Shown here one piece after another: positions 17,611 to 27,271 of a DNA stretch of 64,000 nt (position 1 is the first letter of the stretch; every line of letters starts with the position of its first letter). The notes under the pieces are model-generated. The model saw only the letters and a program-made list of their open reading frames with translations, made no database searches and was not told the origin of the DNA. The position numbers and the translations under genes are program-made. The DNA lies in the NCBI GenBank assembly GCA_002723275.1, contig PBNZ01000008.1, positions 52,175-116,174 of the forward strand. The letters run 5' to 3'. Origin of the DNA: Planctomycetaceae bacterium. GTDB lineage: Bacteria; Planctomycetota; Planctomycetia; Pirellulales; Pirellulaceae.

Positions 17611-18381
17611 ATGGCAAAAATAGTCTTGATCCCAGTGCTGCTACTCCTTTTCACGGTGGATGTTGCTGCTGAAAAGAAGGTTGTTTTCATGATCGGAGAG
17701 CGTGAGTATGGGACGAAGGACACGTTGCAGGAATTCTACAAAACGGAACTTGCTCCCCAGGGTTGGCAGGCCAACTTTGTGATGGCTCCCAGTCGCGGGG
17801 AGGTGAAAAATAATTTTCCCGGTTTGGAGCATGCTCTCAAAGATGCTGATCTTTTCTTCCTCAGCGTTCGTCGGCGCGCACCAACAATTGGCCAGTTAAA
17901 TGCTGTCCGAGAATATCTTTCGGCAGGAAAGCCAATGATTGGAGTTCGCACTGCGAGTCATCCCTTCGATACTCGGGGCCAAGCTCCCTCAGGGCACGCG
18001 GAATGGCTTGGGTTTGATGAGGAGGTTTTGGGGGCAAAGTATACAGGGCACTATGGCGATGAAACCTTTGCGATCGAGACTTTAGAAGGTGGTAAGACGC
18101 ATCCGTTGCTGGAAGGCGTCGTTATGGGGGAAAGTACAAAGCTCTACAAAAATGAATTGCGCTCGCCAGCTTCCCATTTGTTGCTGCAAGGAAGGCGAGA
18201 AAATGGCGACCTGGAACCGGTGGCGTGGACCCACACCTACGGACCTCAAAAGGCCTGGGTGTTCTACACGTCACTCGGTGTCCGACAGGACTTTAAGGAT
18301 GAGGGTTTTCGAAAGTTGTTGCGTAATGCGGTTGAGCACAGCACGATATCGAAAGAGACAGTCAAGAAACGTTCACCGTGA
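17611..18381 (+). CDS. Exported ThuA-like domain protein
   Basis: A 256-residue protein with a signal peptide (MAKIVLIPVLLLLFTVDVAA, mature from about residue 21). The ThuA-like, glutamine-amidotransferase-related fold is seen in VVFMIGEREYGTKDTL, DLFFLSVRRRAP, GKPMIGVRTASHPF and GPQKAWVFYTSLG. The family is named from trehalose utilisation but its reaction is not known. The start at 17611 is chosen because the signal peptide begins there; an upstream ATG at 17590 is possible. It begins a plus-strand run with the Gfo/Idh/MocA and SGNH genes. A second ThuA domain, fused to DUF1080, lies at 29409-30959. Confidence 0.85.
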   Translation: MAKIVLIPVLLLLFTVDVAAEKKVVFMIGEREYGTKDTLQEFYKTELAPQGWQANFVMAPSRGEVKNNFPGLEHALKDADLFFLSVRRRAPTIGQLNAVREYLSAGKPMIGVRTASHPFDTRGQAPSGHAEWLGFDEEVLGAKYTGHYGDETFAIETLEGGKTHPLLEGVVMGESTKLYKNELRSPASHLLLQGRRENGDLEPVAWTHTYGPQKAWVFYTSLGVRQDFKDEGFRKLLRNAVEHSTISKETVKKRSP

Positions 18382-18547
18382 TTTCAGCCGCAGGAATTTG
18401 GGTTGGAGTCGGATCACGGGATATAATTGACAGCGGTTATTGTTGACGAGAGACGCTGGTGATGATCTATTCTCGTTGCCGGTGACGTCGCAATGGATGT
18501 TGAGTCGTCGGCGTTGATCGAGGCCAGCTAACCTTAGGAGTGGATTG

Positions 18548-19846
18548 ATGATTCGTATGCAAAGACGTTCAGTATTGAAAGCGTTGGCAGCCTCCGGTTT
18601 GGGGTATTGGGTCGGGTCCTCGGGATCGGCTCGAGCTGAATCGCCCAATGAAAAACTCAATATCGCGGTCGTTGGGCTTGGTGGACAGGGCGGTAGTAAT
18701 CTTCGGTCTGTTTCCAATCAGAATATCGTGGCTCTTTGTGACGTGGACGATCAACGTGCTGGTAGTGCTTACGAGCGGTTTCCGGCTGCTAAGAAGTTTC
18801 ACGACTATCGTCGCATGTTTGATGAGATGCATGCCGAAATCGATGCCGTGGTGGTGAGTACTCCTGATCATACGCACTTCCATCCTTCGATGATTGCTTT
18901 ACAACTGAAGAAGCATCTTTATTGCGAAAAGCCGATGGCCCATTCTCCTTGGGAAGTTCGGCAGATGACGGAATTAGCAGCCCGGCAAGGCGTGGCGACT
19001 CAATTGGGTGTGCAACGACATACGATTCAAAATGTTCATCGGGTCGTCGAACTGATTCAGGGTGGCGCTATTGGAGACGTCAAAGAGTGTCATTGCTGGG
19101 TGGGTGGTGATCGAGGCATGCCAGCAGCACCGACTTCGAGTCCTGAGATCCCACAGCATCTCAGCTGGGATCTGTGGTTGGGCCCCGCTGCCGATCGTGA
19201 TTACAGTCCTGAGTATTGCCCCTACAAATGGCGCTTCTGGTGGGACTTCGGTACGGGGGAGACCGGAAACTGGGGCTGCCACATTCTGGATATTCCGTTC
19301 TGGGCGTTAGGGTTGAAGTACCCGGATCGCGTCGACGCTTCGGGGCCTGCAACGGATCCGCAGCGAACGCCAAAATCGATGGCGTCGAGCATGCATTTTG
19401 CCGCTGACGGTGGTCGGCCGGAAATGACGCTCCATTGGTATCATGCCAAGCAAGGGCCACCGATTCTGAAAGAGCATAATCTTTCTCACAATGGCAACAA
19501 CACTCTGTTCATTGGAACGGATGGAATGCTGTTGTGCGGTTTCGGGCAACGCAAGCTGTATCCCGAGGAGAAATTTGCCGATTATCAGGCCCCGGCGAAA
19601 TCGATTCCCGATTCTCCCGGGTTTCATCGAGAATGGTTTGATGCCTGTCGAGGTGGAATCCCGGCTACCTGTGACTTCAGCTATTCCGGACCGTTGAGTG
19701 AATCGGTGTTGTTAGCGAATTGTGCCTACCGTGCTGAGGGTGGATTTGATTGGGACGCTGCGCAGTTTAAAGCCTCCGGCAATGATCGTGCGGATCAATT
19801 TATCTTTTCTCAGTTCCGCCGTGGCTGGGAGCTGAATCTTGCTTAG
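18548..19846 (+). CDS. Tat-exported Gfo/Idh/MocA oxidoreductase
   Basis: A 432-residue protein with a Tat leader (MQRRSVLKALAASGLGYW), a Rossmann domain (IAVVGLGGQGGSNL) and the intact catalytic CEKPMAHS motif. The C-terminal domain contains WRFWWDFGTGETGNWGCHILD, typical of the planctomycete periplasmic branch. Members bind NAD(P) tightly and oxidise or isomerise sugars; export with a bound cofactor via Tat is the known model in relatives. TAGGAG precedes the ATG with seven nt spacing. The SGNH gene overlaps its end by 8 nt, suggesting coupled translation and shared substrate. Confidence 0.9.
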   Translation: MIRMQRRSVLKALAASGLGYWVGSSGSARAESPNEKLNIAVVGLGGQGGSNLRSVSNQNIVALCDVDDQRAGSAYERFPAAKKFHDYRRMFDEMHAEIDAVVVSTPDHTHFHPSMIALQLKKHLYCEKPMAHSPWEVRQMTELAARQGVATQLGVQRHTIQNVHRVVELIQGGAIGDVKECHCWVGGDRGMPAAPTSSPEIPQHLSWDLWLGPAADRDYSPEYCPYKWRFWWDFGTGETGNWGCHILDIPFWALGLKYPDRVDASGPATDPQRTPKSMASSMHFAADGGRPEMTLHWYHAKQGPPILKEHNLSHNGNNTLFIGTDGMLLCGFGQRKLYPEEKFADYQAPAKSIPDSPGFHREWFDACRGGIPATCDFSYSGPLSESVLLANCAYRAEGGFDWDAAQFKASGNDRADQFIFSQFRRGWELNLA

Positions 19847-20777
19847 GACAGTCGTCATCGCGTTGCTGGGAGTGGTGCCAGGCTGGATGCTAGGGATATC
19901 CGCTTCCCAGACTATCGCAGATGTCGTCGAGCCAGGTGATCGAGTTGTTTTTATGGGGGACTCGAATACCTATGCCGGCCATTACGTCAACGAGATCGCT
20001 GCTCAATGGAAGGCTCGATTTTCGGAGCAGGAGACTGAGTTCATTAATTGCGGTCTGTCGAGTGAGACTGCCTGTGGACTATCCGAACCTGCTCATCCGT
20101 TTCCTCGACCAAACGCTCAAGAGCGGATTGATCGGGTCATCGGGAAGTTGAAGCCCGATGTGCTCGTGATCTGTTATGGAATGAATGACGGGATTTATCA
20201 TCCGTTTGATGCGTTGCGTTTTGAGGCCTATCAGGAGGGGATTCGCGCCCTAGTCGGAAAGGGGCGCGAGGCGGGAGCCAAGGTGATTCTGTTGACTCCG
20301 CCGCCCTTTGACACTCCTGCCGTGAGAAAACGAGGTAAGTTGCGACCTCGCGACGCTGGTGAATTCAATTGGATGACGATCTACGAAGGTTACGATGATG
20401 TGTTGAAACGTTATTCGCAGTGGATTCTTGAGCAAGCATCGGCAGTCGATCAGGTAATTGATATTCGTACGCCCTTTGTTGAATTCCTTCGAGAACGAAG
20501 GCAGGCGAACTCGGAGTACGGAATGACTGGCGATGGGATTCACTTCAATCGAGATGGTCATCGTGTCATTGCCAAAGAAATCCTACGAGCCTGGGATATG
20601 GATCTCGTTGAGGTTCCCGATTCGATTCGATCCAAGGTTGAACAGTCTCAGTTTATTCTGCGGGACAGTAGTCTCTCTCACGTTGGTCATCAGCGTCCTG
20701 GTGTCAAGCCTGGCCTCCCCTGGGCGGAAGCTCAACGTCGATCAAGCGAGCTTCTCAATTCTCTTGAATCACCCTAG
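19839..20777 (+). CDS. Exported SGNH/GDSL hydrolase
   Basis: A 312-residue protein with a signal peptide (TVVIALLGVVPGWMLGISA) and all SGNH blocks: VVFMGDSNTYAG (nucleophile Ser), FINCGLSSETA (Gly), CYGMNDGIY (Asn) and GDGIHFNRDGH (Asp/His pair). This indicates an esterase or lipase acting on carbohydrate esters outside the cytoplasm. The start appears to be TTG at 19839, overlapping the end of the Gfo/Idh/MocA gene by 8 nt. Its TAG stop shares the four bases CTAG with the stop of the convergent RND gene. Confidence 0.87.
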   Translation: MLRTVVIALLGVVPGWMLGISASQTIADVVEPGDRVVFMGDSNTYAGHYVNEIAAQWKARFSEQETEFINCGLSSETACGLSEPAHPFPRPNAQERIDRVIGKLKPDVLVICYGMNDGIYHPFDALRFEAYQEGIRALVGKGREAGAKVILLTPPPFDTPAVRKRGKLRPRDAGEFNWMTIYEGYDDVLKRYSQWILEQASAVDQVIDIRTPFVEFLRERRQANSEYGMTGDGIHFNRDGHRVIAKEILRAWDMDLVEVPDSIRSKVEQSQFILRDSSLSHVGHQRPGVKPGLPWAEAQRRSSELLNSLESP

Positions 20778-23700
20778 GCGAGTTTCGCGATCTGCTCGTG
20801 TTGCGATTGCTGCTGGTCGTAAAATCGCTTCGGGTAGGCGAGGCTGTAGCAGACAGGGATCACGATCAAGGTCTGTGTGGTCGCAAAAATTAAACCGAAG
20901 ACAATGGCCCCAGTTAGTGGTTGCCAGAATTCAGCGCCACCGGTCAGGTTCAGCATGAGTGGCAAGAGACCACCGACCGTGGTGATCGTGGTCAATAACA
21001 CGGGCCGCATGCGGTTTCTTCCAGCCTCCATGATTGCATCGCGGAGAGGAAGACCGCGGCGACGCGATTGATTAATGAAGTCGACGACAACGATCGCGTC
21101 ATTGACGACGATTCCCGTAAGACTTACGAGCCCGATAAAGGAGGCAAGGCTGAAGGGGAAATTGCAAATCGCCATGCCCGCGATGACTCCGATGAAGCTC
21201 AACGGGACGGTTATCAGGACGATGATGGTTTGACGAAAACTATTGAACTGCAATACGAGTATGCCGAAGATTAGGATAACGGCGACGCTCATGCACATTA
21301 TCAAATATTGGAAGTTCTCGTCTCGCTCTTCATTTTCACCCGTGAACGTTGCTCGGATGCCTTCTGACTCCGTGCCCGTTTGTCCGACGAACACGGTGTT
21401 GCTTCCGCTGACTGGTCGAAATCCAAGTTCTGGTAGCAGTTCAGACCTCAAGATTGCGAAGATATCGTCCGGACTCGTGTCGGGTTTCTTGACATTGCAG
21501 CGAGCCGTAACCGCTCGCTTTTGCTGGTAGCGATTGATGGCGAAGACCCCAACGTCGCGAGTGACTGAGCCAAGCTCTTCGAGGGTGGCGACATGGCCAG
21601 CTTGTCCCGTTAACGTAACGCGTCCGAGCGTGGAGGCGGTCGATTGAAACCGGTCGTCCGCCTGGATGCGTACTTTGACATCCTCGTCGTCAATGTTCAA
21701 TTCAATCGATTCGTCGCCGTGTACTGCCATTAGTACCGATTGAGCAATCTGAGCCTCCGTGATTCCAAAGATTCCCAGTACGTTCGCGTTCGGTTCGATA
21801 ACTAATTCTGGATTTTCCGGGCGATAGTCGCTGCGGGCATCCAAGGTGCCAGGCGTTTTCCCGATTTTTTCCGTGAGCATTGTGGCAACATTGCCAAGTG
21901 AATTGAGGTCTTCGCCGGTGAGTCGAATAGCAACATCAAAACCACCCGGTGGTCCCTCTTCAATTTGCTCAATGGAATAAAGCATGTCCGGATACATGTC
22001 GATCCGTTTTTCCACCCGCTGCCTTAGGTCCTCAATGAAATCCGCTTCATGGCGTTCTCGGTCCAGGGGCGAAACGAGCTGTACCATGATGGTGCCAAAT
22101 TCGGGGCCGATGGCGGGGTCGTTTTCGAGTCGACTTGCCAGTCCCTCGGAGGATCCGATCGCAGAAACGAAATGCACGAGTTCCTGGCGTCCGTTGCGCC
22201 GATTTTCAGCGGCCATTTCATGGAGTGGCTCAGTAAATACTTCTGCCGCGGCGATTGTCTGTTCGATGCTGTGACCAAGCGGAAGTTCATACCTGATTTC
22301 AAATTGCCCGCGATCGCTTTCTGGGAAGAAGCTGAAGCCAATGCTGCCAAAGGTAATACCCGCCCAGCAGAGGGCCAGGATGCTGCAGCAAACGATGGCC
22401 CAACGGTGATTCAGGGCCCATCCTAGAATGACGCTGTAGCTTTTTATCAGGATGCTGTGAAGTGGTCCAAGGTGTTCTGTGGTATTGCTTTCGACGGTTT
22501 TCGCAGGTCGTTTGCGAAAGAAGCGAGCTGCCAAAACGGGGATGAGGAAATGGTCGACAAGGATCGAGCCGAATAGTGCCATGGTGACAACCTTCGGCAT
22601 GACTCCCATAAAGTCGCCCATGATTCCGGGAACCATTAGCATTGGCAGGAAGGCGGCAATCGTGGTCAGATCGGCGATGATGACCGGCATGCCGACTTCG
22701 TTGATTCCGTTTTTTGCGGCCGTCGAGGGGTCCTCGCCTCGTTCAATATGCCGGTAGATGTTCTCCGAAACGATAATCGCGCCGTCGACAACGACACCAA
22801 GGGCGAGGATGAAACTAAAGACGACCATGTTCGAGATCGGTACACCGGCGACGTAGGATGCAATGAGCGCAATCGCAGAACTCATCGGGACGGCGGTTAA
22901 TACAAGAAGTGAAATGCGAAGTCCCATCGTCCAGCCAAGTAGGATCAGGACAAGCATCGCGCCGAAAATTAAACTGGAGCCGAGCACTCGAAACATCACC
23001 GTTATTTCTTCTGAGGTGTCTCGAGTTGCTGAAAATTCCACAAACGGATACTGCTGCTGAAGCTCCTTGACCTTTTCCCGGATGGCAGTCGCAGTGCCGA
23101 ACGTGTTGATGTCAGATTCTTTGTAGACAATGATTGTAGCGCAGTCGTTTCCGTCGATCCGTGCCACGTTCTTTAGACGGCGATTCGTGTCGCGGACATT
23201 GGCAACATCCATGACTCGGATCAACCGACCATCTTCCTGGCTAACGATGGCTTCGCGTATGTCATCGACTCCCCGCAGCTTGGTTTCATTTCGTACCTGA
23301 TAGTCGAAGACGCCTGTATCCATCTGTCCACCAGGCAGTTCAGCGTGGACTGCGGACAACGCGTCGCGCACATCCATGATTGTCAGGCCATATTGGGCGG
23401 CCAGATCGACGTTCACATCGACATGGATCTCGCGTTCCAAACCGCCAAAAAGCTGTGTGGTTGAGATTCCGGGCACCGCTTCGATTTCGTCCTGGACCTC
23501 TTTCGCGATTTCTTTCAGCGCGCGTTGATCAAAATCCTGAGGAGCTGTCAGATTGACGAGCATCAGAGGCGAATTTTCAAAATCAATTTTGGTGACTATT
23601 GGCTCGATGTTGCGAAAGATATCCGGTAACTCGCTCCGGACTTCATCGACAAGGTCCTTGACTTCGCCCCGTGCAGTATCTGGTTTGACACCATCGAGAA

Positions 23701-23983
23701 ACATGATTTGGGTGACGCTCGAACCACGCATGCTGGTCGAGGTGATGAAATCCACATTGTTGAGCCGTGCAAGAGCCTCTTCGATTTCCCGTGTAATCTG
23801 AACTTCGGTCTCCGTGGGCAATGCTCCCGGATAAGGAACAGCAACCATGATGACCGCTGTCGTGATCGCAGGCGCCCGTTGCACCGAGATATTCATCGCC
23901 GCGAGAAATGCCATCGCGATGGTCAGAGCCGTCGCGATAATAACGATTCGCGGATGATCAATCGCCGAATTACTAATTTTCAT
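20774..23983 (-). CDS. RND-family efflux permease
   Basis: A 1069-residue inner-membrane pump of the AcrB/MexB type: TM1 near residues 10-30, two large periplasmic loops and TM2-6 and TM8-12 clusters. Characteristic stretches are PYPGALPTETEVQITREIEEAL, LGVVVDGAIIVSENIY in TM4 and LTGIVVNDAIVVVDF in TM10. The TM4 proton-relay pair, DD in AcrB, is DG here, so one of the two aspartates is missing; NDA in TM10 resembles the usual pattern. The adaptor gene lies 55 nt upstream. No outer-membrane channel gene is in the window. Substrates are unknown. Confidence 0.93.
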   Translation of the reverse strand: MKISNSAIDHPRIVIIATALTIAMAFLAAMNISVQRAPAITTAVIMVAVPYPGALPTETEVQITREIEEALARLNNVDFITSTSMRGSSVTQIMFLDGVKPDTARGEVKDLVDEVRSELPDIFRNIEPIVTKIDFENSPLMLVNLTAPQDFDQRALKEIAKEVQDEIEAVPGISTTQLFGGLEREIHVDVNVDLAAQYGLTIMDVRDALSAVHAELPGGQMDTGVFDYQVRNETKLRGVDDIREAIVSQEDGRLIRVMDVANVRDTNRRLKNVARIDGNDCATIIVYKESDINTFGTATAIREKVKELQQQYPFVEFSATRDTSEEITVMFRVLGSSLIFGAMLVLILLGWTMGLRISLLVLTAVPMSSAIALIASYVAGVPISNMVVFSFILALGVVVDGAIIVSENIYRHIERGEDPSTAAKNGINEVGMPVIIADLTTIAAFLPMLMVPGIMGDFMGVMPKVVTMALFGSILVDHFLIPVLAARFFRKRPAKTVESNTTEHLGPLHSILIKSYSVILGWALNHRWAIVCCSILALCWAGITFGSIGFSFFPESDRGQFEIRYELPLGHSIEQTIAAAEVFTEPLHEMAAENRRNGRQELVHFVSAIGSSEGLASRLENDPAIGPEFGTIMVQLVSPLDRERHEADFIEDLRQRVEKRIDMYPDMLYSIEQIEEGPPGGFDVAIRLTGEDLNSLGNVATMLTEKIGKTPGTLDARSDYRPENPELVIEPNANVLGIFGITEAQIAQSVLMAVHGDESIELNIDDEDVKVRIQADDRFQSTASTLGRVTLTGQAGHVATLEELGSVTRDVGVFAINRYQQKRAVTARCNVKKPDTSPDDIFAILRSELLPELGFRPVSGSNTVFVGQTGTESEGIRATFTGENEERDENFQYLIMCMSVAVILIFGILVLQFNSFRQTIIVLITVPLSFIGVIAGMAICNFPFSLASFIGLVSLTGIVVNDAIVVVDFINQSRRRGLPLRDAIMEAGRNRMRPVLLTTITTVGGLLPLMLNLTGGAEFWQPLTGAIVFGLIFATTQTLIVIPVCYSLAYPKRFYDQQQSQHEQIAKLA

Positions 23984-24038
23984 CGAGGCAGTTCTTGCTG
24001 AGTTCTAACGGTTTAAGCCGACGGAAGTCTGGCGGATT

Positions 24039-25508
24039 TTAGTTTTCAGCGACAATTCGCACGCGGCGATCATTGATCAGGCGATGCTGGCCCGCCGTAA
24101 CGACACGGCCCTGCACAGGTTTGCTGAAAAGATCATTAATCGAGCTCTCGACCTCCTCTCGTAAGGGGGCGTTGAGCTGTTCTGCAAGTACAGTCAGAGT
24201 GTGTTCCCGGATGACTTCCGGTTCTTTGTGCTTGTCGAAGAGAGTTGAGACATTTGCCTCGAGCTCCCCCCGGTTCATGTCATCCAACGTACCGTCAAGC
24301 TGATCGTCAATTAGATTCATCAGCTTTTGCAGCAGCATCTGTTTTTCAAAGTGATCTTGTTGGATGACGATGTTCGAACCCTGCTCGACATATTCTGAGA
24401 AGGGAACATGGATCGCACGGAAATCCGTGGCGTCTCCGAGATCCCAGAACATGTAGCCAAGATTCGATTCGTAGGGAGTGACCGTGAAGAAGGCCGGTTT
24501 TCCGTCACGGAAGAGTACACTTTCAAGGGGCAGTTCATAGCCAGCTAATTCATCGACAATAATCTCGGCAAGTGCTATCTGACCTGGTCGGAGGGCGGTG
24601 TTCGTTTTATCGTCCGCTGGGTTGTCGAGCAAGATTTCGACCTCGAATAATCCGGTCTTGTCGTCTGCGGTTTCACTGATCCGGTAGATTTCACCGGATT
24701 TGGTTGCCTGGCTCTTCCCGAAAAGATCCTTGCCCATGAGTTGCACCGTCGTGTCAGGTGATTGATCTTCGGAGGCAATAATTGATTGACGTCGCTTCCA
24801 ACGGTTTTCAATTCGCGTGATTCGAGATTCAGGAACGCCTACCACAAGCAAGACGCGATCCACTTCCACGATTTCGAAGGCGGGTGCATGCATGTTGATG
24901 GATTCACCTGCATTAATGAAACGACGGGAAATTCGTCCATTGCAAGGAGATCGTAGGGTGGCGTCCTCTAGATTCTTGTTCGCTGTCTCTGCCTGAGCTT
25001 CCGCGATTGCTACGTCCGTTATTCGCTGGCGAAACTCGGTTTCTGAGATGACACGATTCGCTCGATTTCGTAACTGTTTGGCACGCTCCAATTCCTCCTG
25101 AGCCTGTTCCAGGACGGCGACGGTTTCCTGAACTCGAGCCTCGAGGATGCGTTGGTCGAGAACGGCGAGCACTTGTCCTTTTTGGACGAGATCCCCTTCA
25201 TCCAATGGCTCGCCCGCGTCGTTCTGTCCTAGTTCCCTGACGCGGCCTCCAATCTCAAATGCCATCAGATAACGCTCGAATGGTCGGATCATGCCAGCGT
25301 AGGTGTCGGTAATCGTACGAGGGCCTGCTTTGAGTGTCTCGACAACAACGGGGGCAGCAAGTGAAGTCACGGAGACGCCTTCGGTGGCCGATTGTCCGAG
25401 ATCGGGCGTCTTCCGTGTATTGAAAGCCCACATCACTGCAAGCGCGAAGACGGTGACCAAAACCAGGGCCACAAAACGCCCGCGATCAAGAGATAACTTG
25501 AAAATCAT
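24039..25508 (-). CDS. RND periplasmic adaptor (membrane fusion protein) with C-terminal helical insert
   Basis: A 489-residue adaptor of the HlyD/AcrA family with an N-terminal anchor (FVALVLVTVFALAVMWAF). The lipoyl half-motifs (FEIGGRVRELG, GDLVQKGQVLAVLD; ATLRSPCNGRISRRF, NAGESINMHAPAFEIVE) flank a coiled-coil hairpin (LEQAQEELERAKQLRN). A beta-barrel follows, with LRPGQIALAEIIV. The family ending (GRVVTAGQHRLINDRRVRIV) is preceded by about 78 charged helical residues (~388-465) that are absent from usual adaptors. It lies 55 nt upstream of its permease and is surely co-transcribed. Confidence 0.92.
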   Translation of the reverse strand: MIFKLSLDRGRFVALVLVTVFALAVMWAFNTRKTPDLGQSATEGVSVTSLAAPVVVETLKAGPRTITDTYAGMIRPFERYLMAFEIGGRVRELGQNDAGEPLDEGDLVQKGQVLAVLDQRILEARVQETVAVLEQAQEELERAKQLRNRANRVISETEFRQRITDVAIAEAQAETANKNLEDATLRSPCNGRISRRFINAGESINMHAPAFEIVEVDRVLLVVGVPESRITRIENRWKRRQSIIASEDQSPDTTVQLMGKDLFGKSQATKSGEIYRISETADDKTGLFEVEILLDNPADDKTNTALRPGQIALAEIIVDELAGYELPLESVLFRDGKPAFFTVTPYESNLGYMFWDLGDATDFRAIHVPFSEYVEQGSNIVIQQDHFEKQMLLQKLMNLIDDQLDGTLDDMNRGELEANVSTLFDKHKEPEVIREHTLTVLAEQLNAPLREEVESSINDLFSKPVQGRVVTAGQHRLINDRRVRIVAEN

Positions 25509-25748
25509 GAATTAACTACAGGTATCGAGTAGGTTGAAAACGGCAAGAAAGGCGAGCTTCGATGATTGATGCAAGGAACAGGAGCCGTTTGTGAAAGGTA
25601 CACCGATGGATTGGAAACTCTCAATATAGTTTGCATTGAGAAATTCGACGAGGCGAAATCAGCCTTTCCTACCAGGCACACAGGAAGCAGTGCGATACGG
25701 CCAAATCGAAAGGAATTGCCCACGAAATACTGATTGATCTCGCTGGGG

Positions 25749-27248
25749 TCAGGAGGGATTAAGCCGGCGAACGACAACACGGTTGCCGTGTATCTGGATG
25801 ATTCGGACTGTTTCACCCGCGTCCACAAAGGTCCCGTCGGATACGACATCGATATACTCGTCTCCGAATTTGACCTTTCCAGCTGGTCTCAACGGTGACT
25901 CTGCCGTCCCTGTTTGTCCAACCGTGACGATGGGTTCTACACTTTCCCCCTCCAAGATTGGACCTGCCGTGCTGGTTGCCGCCGCCATCGGAGGTGCCAG
26001 AGTAAAACGATTCAATATCGGGATTCGACCAAGACGCGAGGTGATCCAGATGGCGGCGATCATAAAGGCGACGCCCGATCCGAGGACGATGCATACGCTG
26101 CGCACCATGGAACTCAAGTCGTTTTGCGTCTGAGGGACGACGAACGATTGTGAGGCAAGCACGAGGCTCGAAAATAGGAGCAGGATTCCGGTAATACCCC
26201 AGACACCAAAGCCCGGGATGATGAAGATTTCAACAACGATCAACGTGATGCCGCTGAGAAACAGAACAACCTCCAGCCATTCGGCCGTGCCGCCGAGGAA
26301 CCGACTCCAGAAGAAAACACCAAAGCAAATTAACGCCGTCAAGCCACCGATGCCAATGCCGGGCGACGCAAATTCAATATAGAGCGCAATCATCGCGGCG
26401 ACGATGAGGATGCCTGTCACGAAGGGGTTGTTGAGGATCAAGATGGCCTGATCAATTTTGTTCCATTCGAGACGTGACCATTCCTTGGCTGCGAATCGGG
26501 TGCGTAGTTCGTCTTCATTATCGACGACGGCTTCAGCCAAGCCTAATTCCACTGCGCGCCGACCGTTTACCTCCAGGAATTTTGACTCGCGAGACTCAAG
26601 AACGGGCTTGATGACTTTCCAAGCCTCCGGATCGTCACTCGCGTCGATCTCGGCCTGTGACATGAATGAGGTTTCACCCGTTTTGGTGTTCTTGACTTCG
26701 AAGACCACCAGGTCCATATCGATCATCGCTTCGGCAAGTGCCGGTGATCTACCTTGTTTTTCGGCGAGGTCTCGAACTCGACGCGCTAAGTCGCTTCGTA
26801 TTTTTTCCGGGGCGTGTTTGAACAAAAAGTCTTCGTCCATGAAAATCGGGCCGGCATCGCCAAAGACTGCGTCTTGGCCAATGACGATCTGGTCGGCTCC
26901 TAACGACAATAACGCGGCTCCACTCAGCGCCTCCCGCGGGATGTAGGCAACGGTTTCAGCGAACGATAGGTCTCGTAATCGAGCTGCAATCCGCATCGTG
27001 GCTTCGACCTCGCCACCGGGACTGTCGATTTCAACGATGACCAGATCTGCCCCTTCCGCTTTCGCTTGCTCCAGTTTGCGATAGAGATATTGTTCGCTAA
27101 GCGAAGTGATGGGGCCCTCGAATTCGATTACTGCGGCGCGGCGAGCGGTCGCCAAGGACGCCTGAGCGAAGCAAGGAAGTGTCGCGCAGCACATAACCGT
27201 GAACATCAGGAAACGGAAGCGGTGATCGAGCCAAAGAGGCAAAGTCAT
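25749..27248 (-). CDS. NfeD-family membrane-bound ClpP-class serine protease
   Basis: A 499-residue protein with a signal peptide, an N-terminal ClpP/crotonase-fold protease domain (IVEIDSPGGEVEATMRIA, then REALSGAALLSLGADQIV carrying the likely nucleophile Ser), four or five membrane segments (about residues 275-400) and a C-terminal OB-fold NfeD domain (GKVKFGDEYIDVVSDGTFVDAGETVRI). Long NfeD proteins of this layout are Ser-Lys proteases, often next to stomatin genes; no stomatin gene is adjacent here. The ATG at 27248 is preferred to the GTG at 27278, which would overlap the next upstream gene by 7 nt. The adaptor and RND genes lie 240 nt downstream on the same strand. Confidence 0.9.
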   Translation of the reverse strand: MTLPLWLDHRFRFLMFTVMCCATLPCFAQASLATARRAAVIEFEGPITSLSEQYLYRKLEQAKAEGADLVIVEIDSPGGEVEATMRIAARLRDLSFAETVAYIPREALSGAALLSLGADQIVIGQDAVFGDAGPIFMDEDFLFKHAPEKIRSDLARRVRDLAEKQGRSPALAEAMIDMDLVVFEVKNTKTGETSFMSQAEIDASDDPEAWKVIKPVLESRESKFLEVNGRRAVELGLAEAVVDNEDELRTRFAAKEWSRLEWNKIDQAILILNNPFVTGILIVAAMIALYIEFASPGIGIGGLTALICFGVFFWSRFLGGTAEWLEVVLFLSGITLIVVEIFIIPGFGVWGITGILLLFSSLVLASQSFVVPQTQNDLSSMVRSVCIVLGSGVAFMIAAIWITSRLGRIPILNRFTLAPPMAAATSTAGPILEGESVEPIVTVGQTGTAESPLRPAGKVKFGDEYIDVVSDGTFVDAGETVRIIQIHGNRVVVRRLNPS

Positions 27249-27271
27249 TTGTTGATGGTGCTCCCGATGGA

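Noticed and set aside
17333-17617. ORF encoded across the heptamer repeat (PPATCHLPPATCHL)
   Set aside because: It is a low-complexity translation of a tandem repeat without ribosome site or homology.
25505-25849. 114-residue minus-strand ORF between NfeD and the adaptor
   Set aside because: It overlaps the NfeD end out of frame and shows no family; the gap is better read as a spacer with possible promoter.
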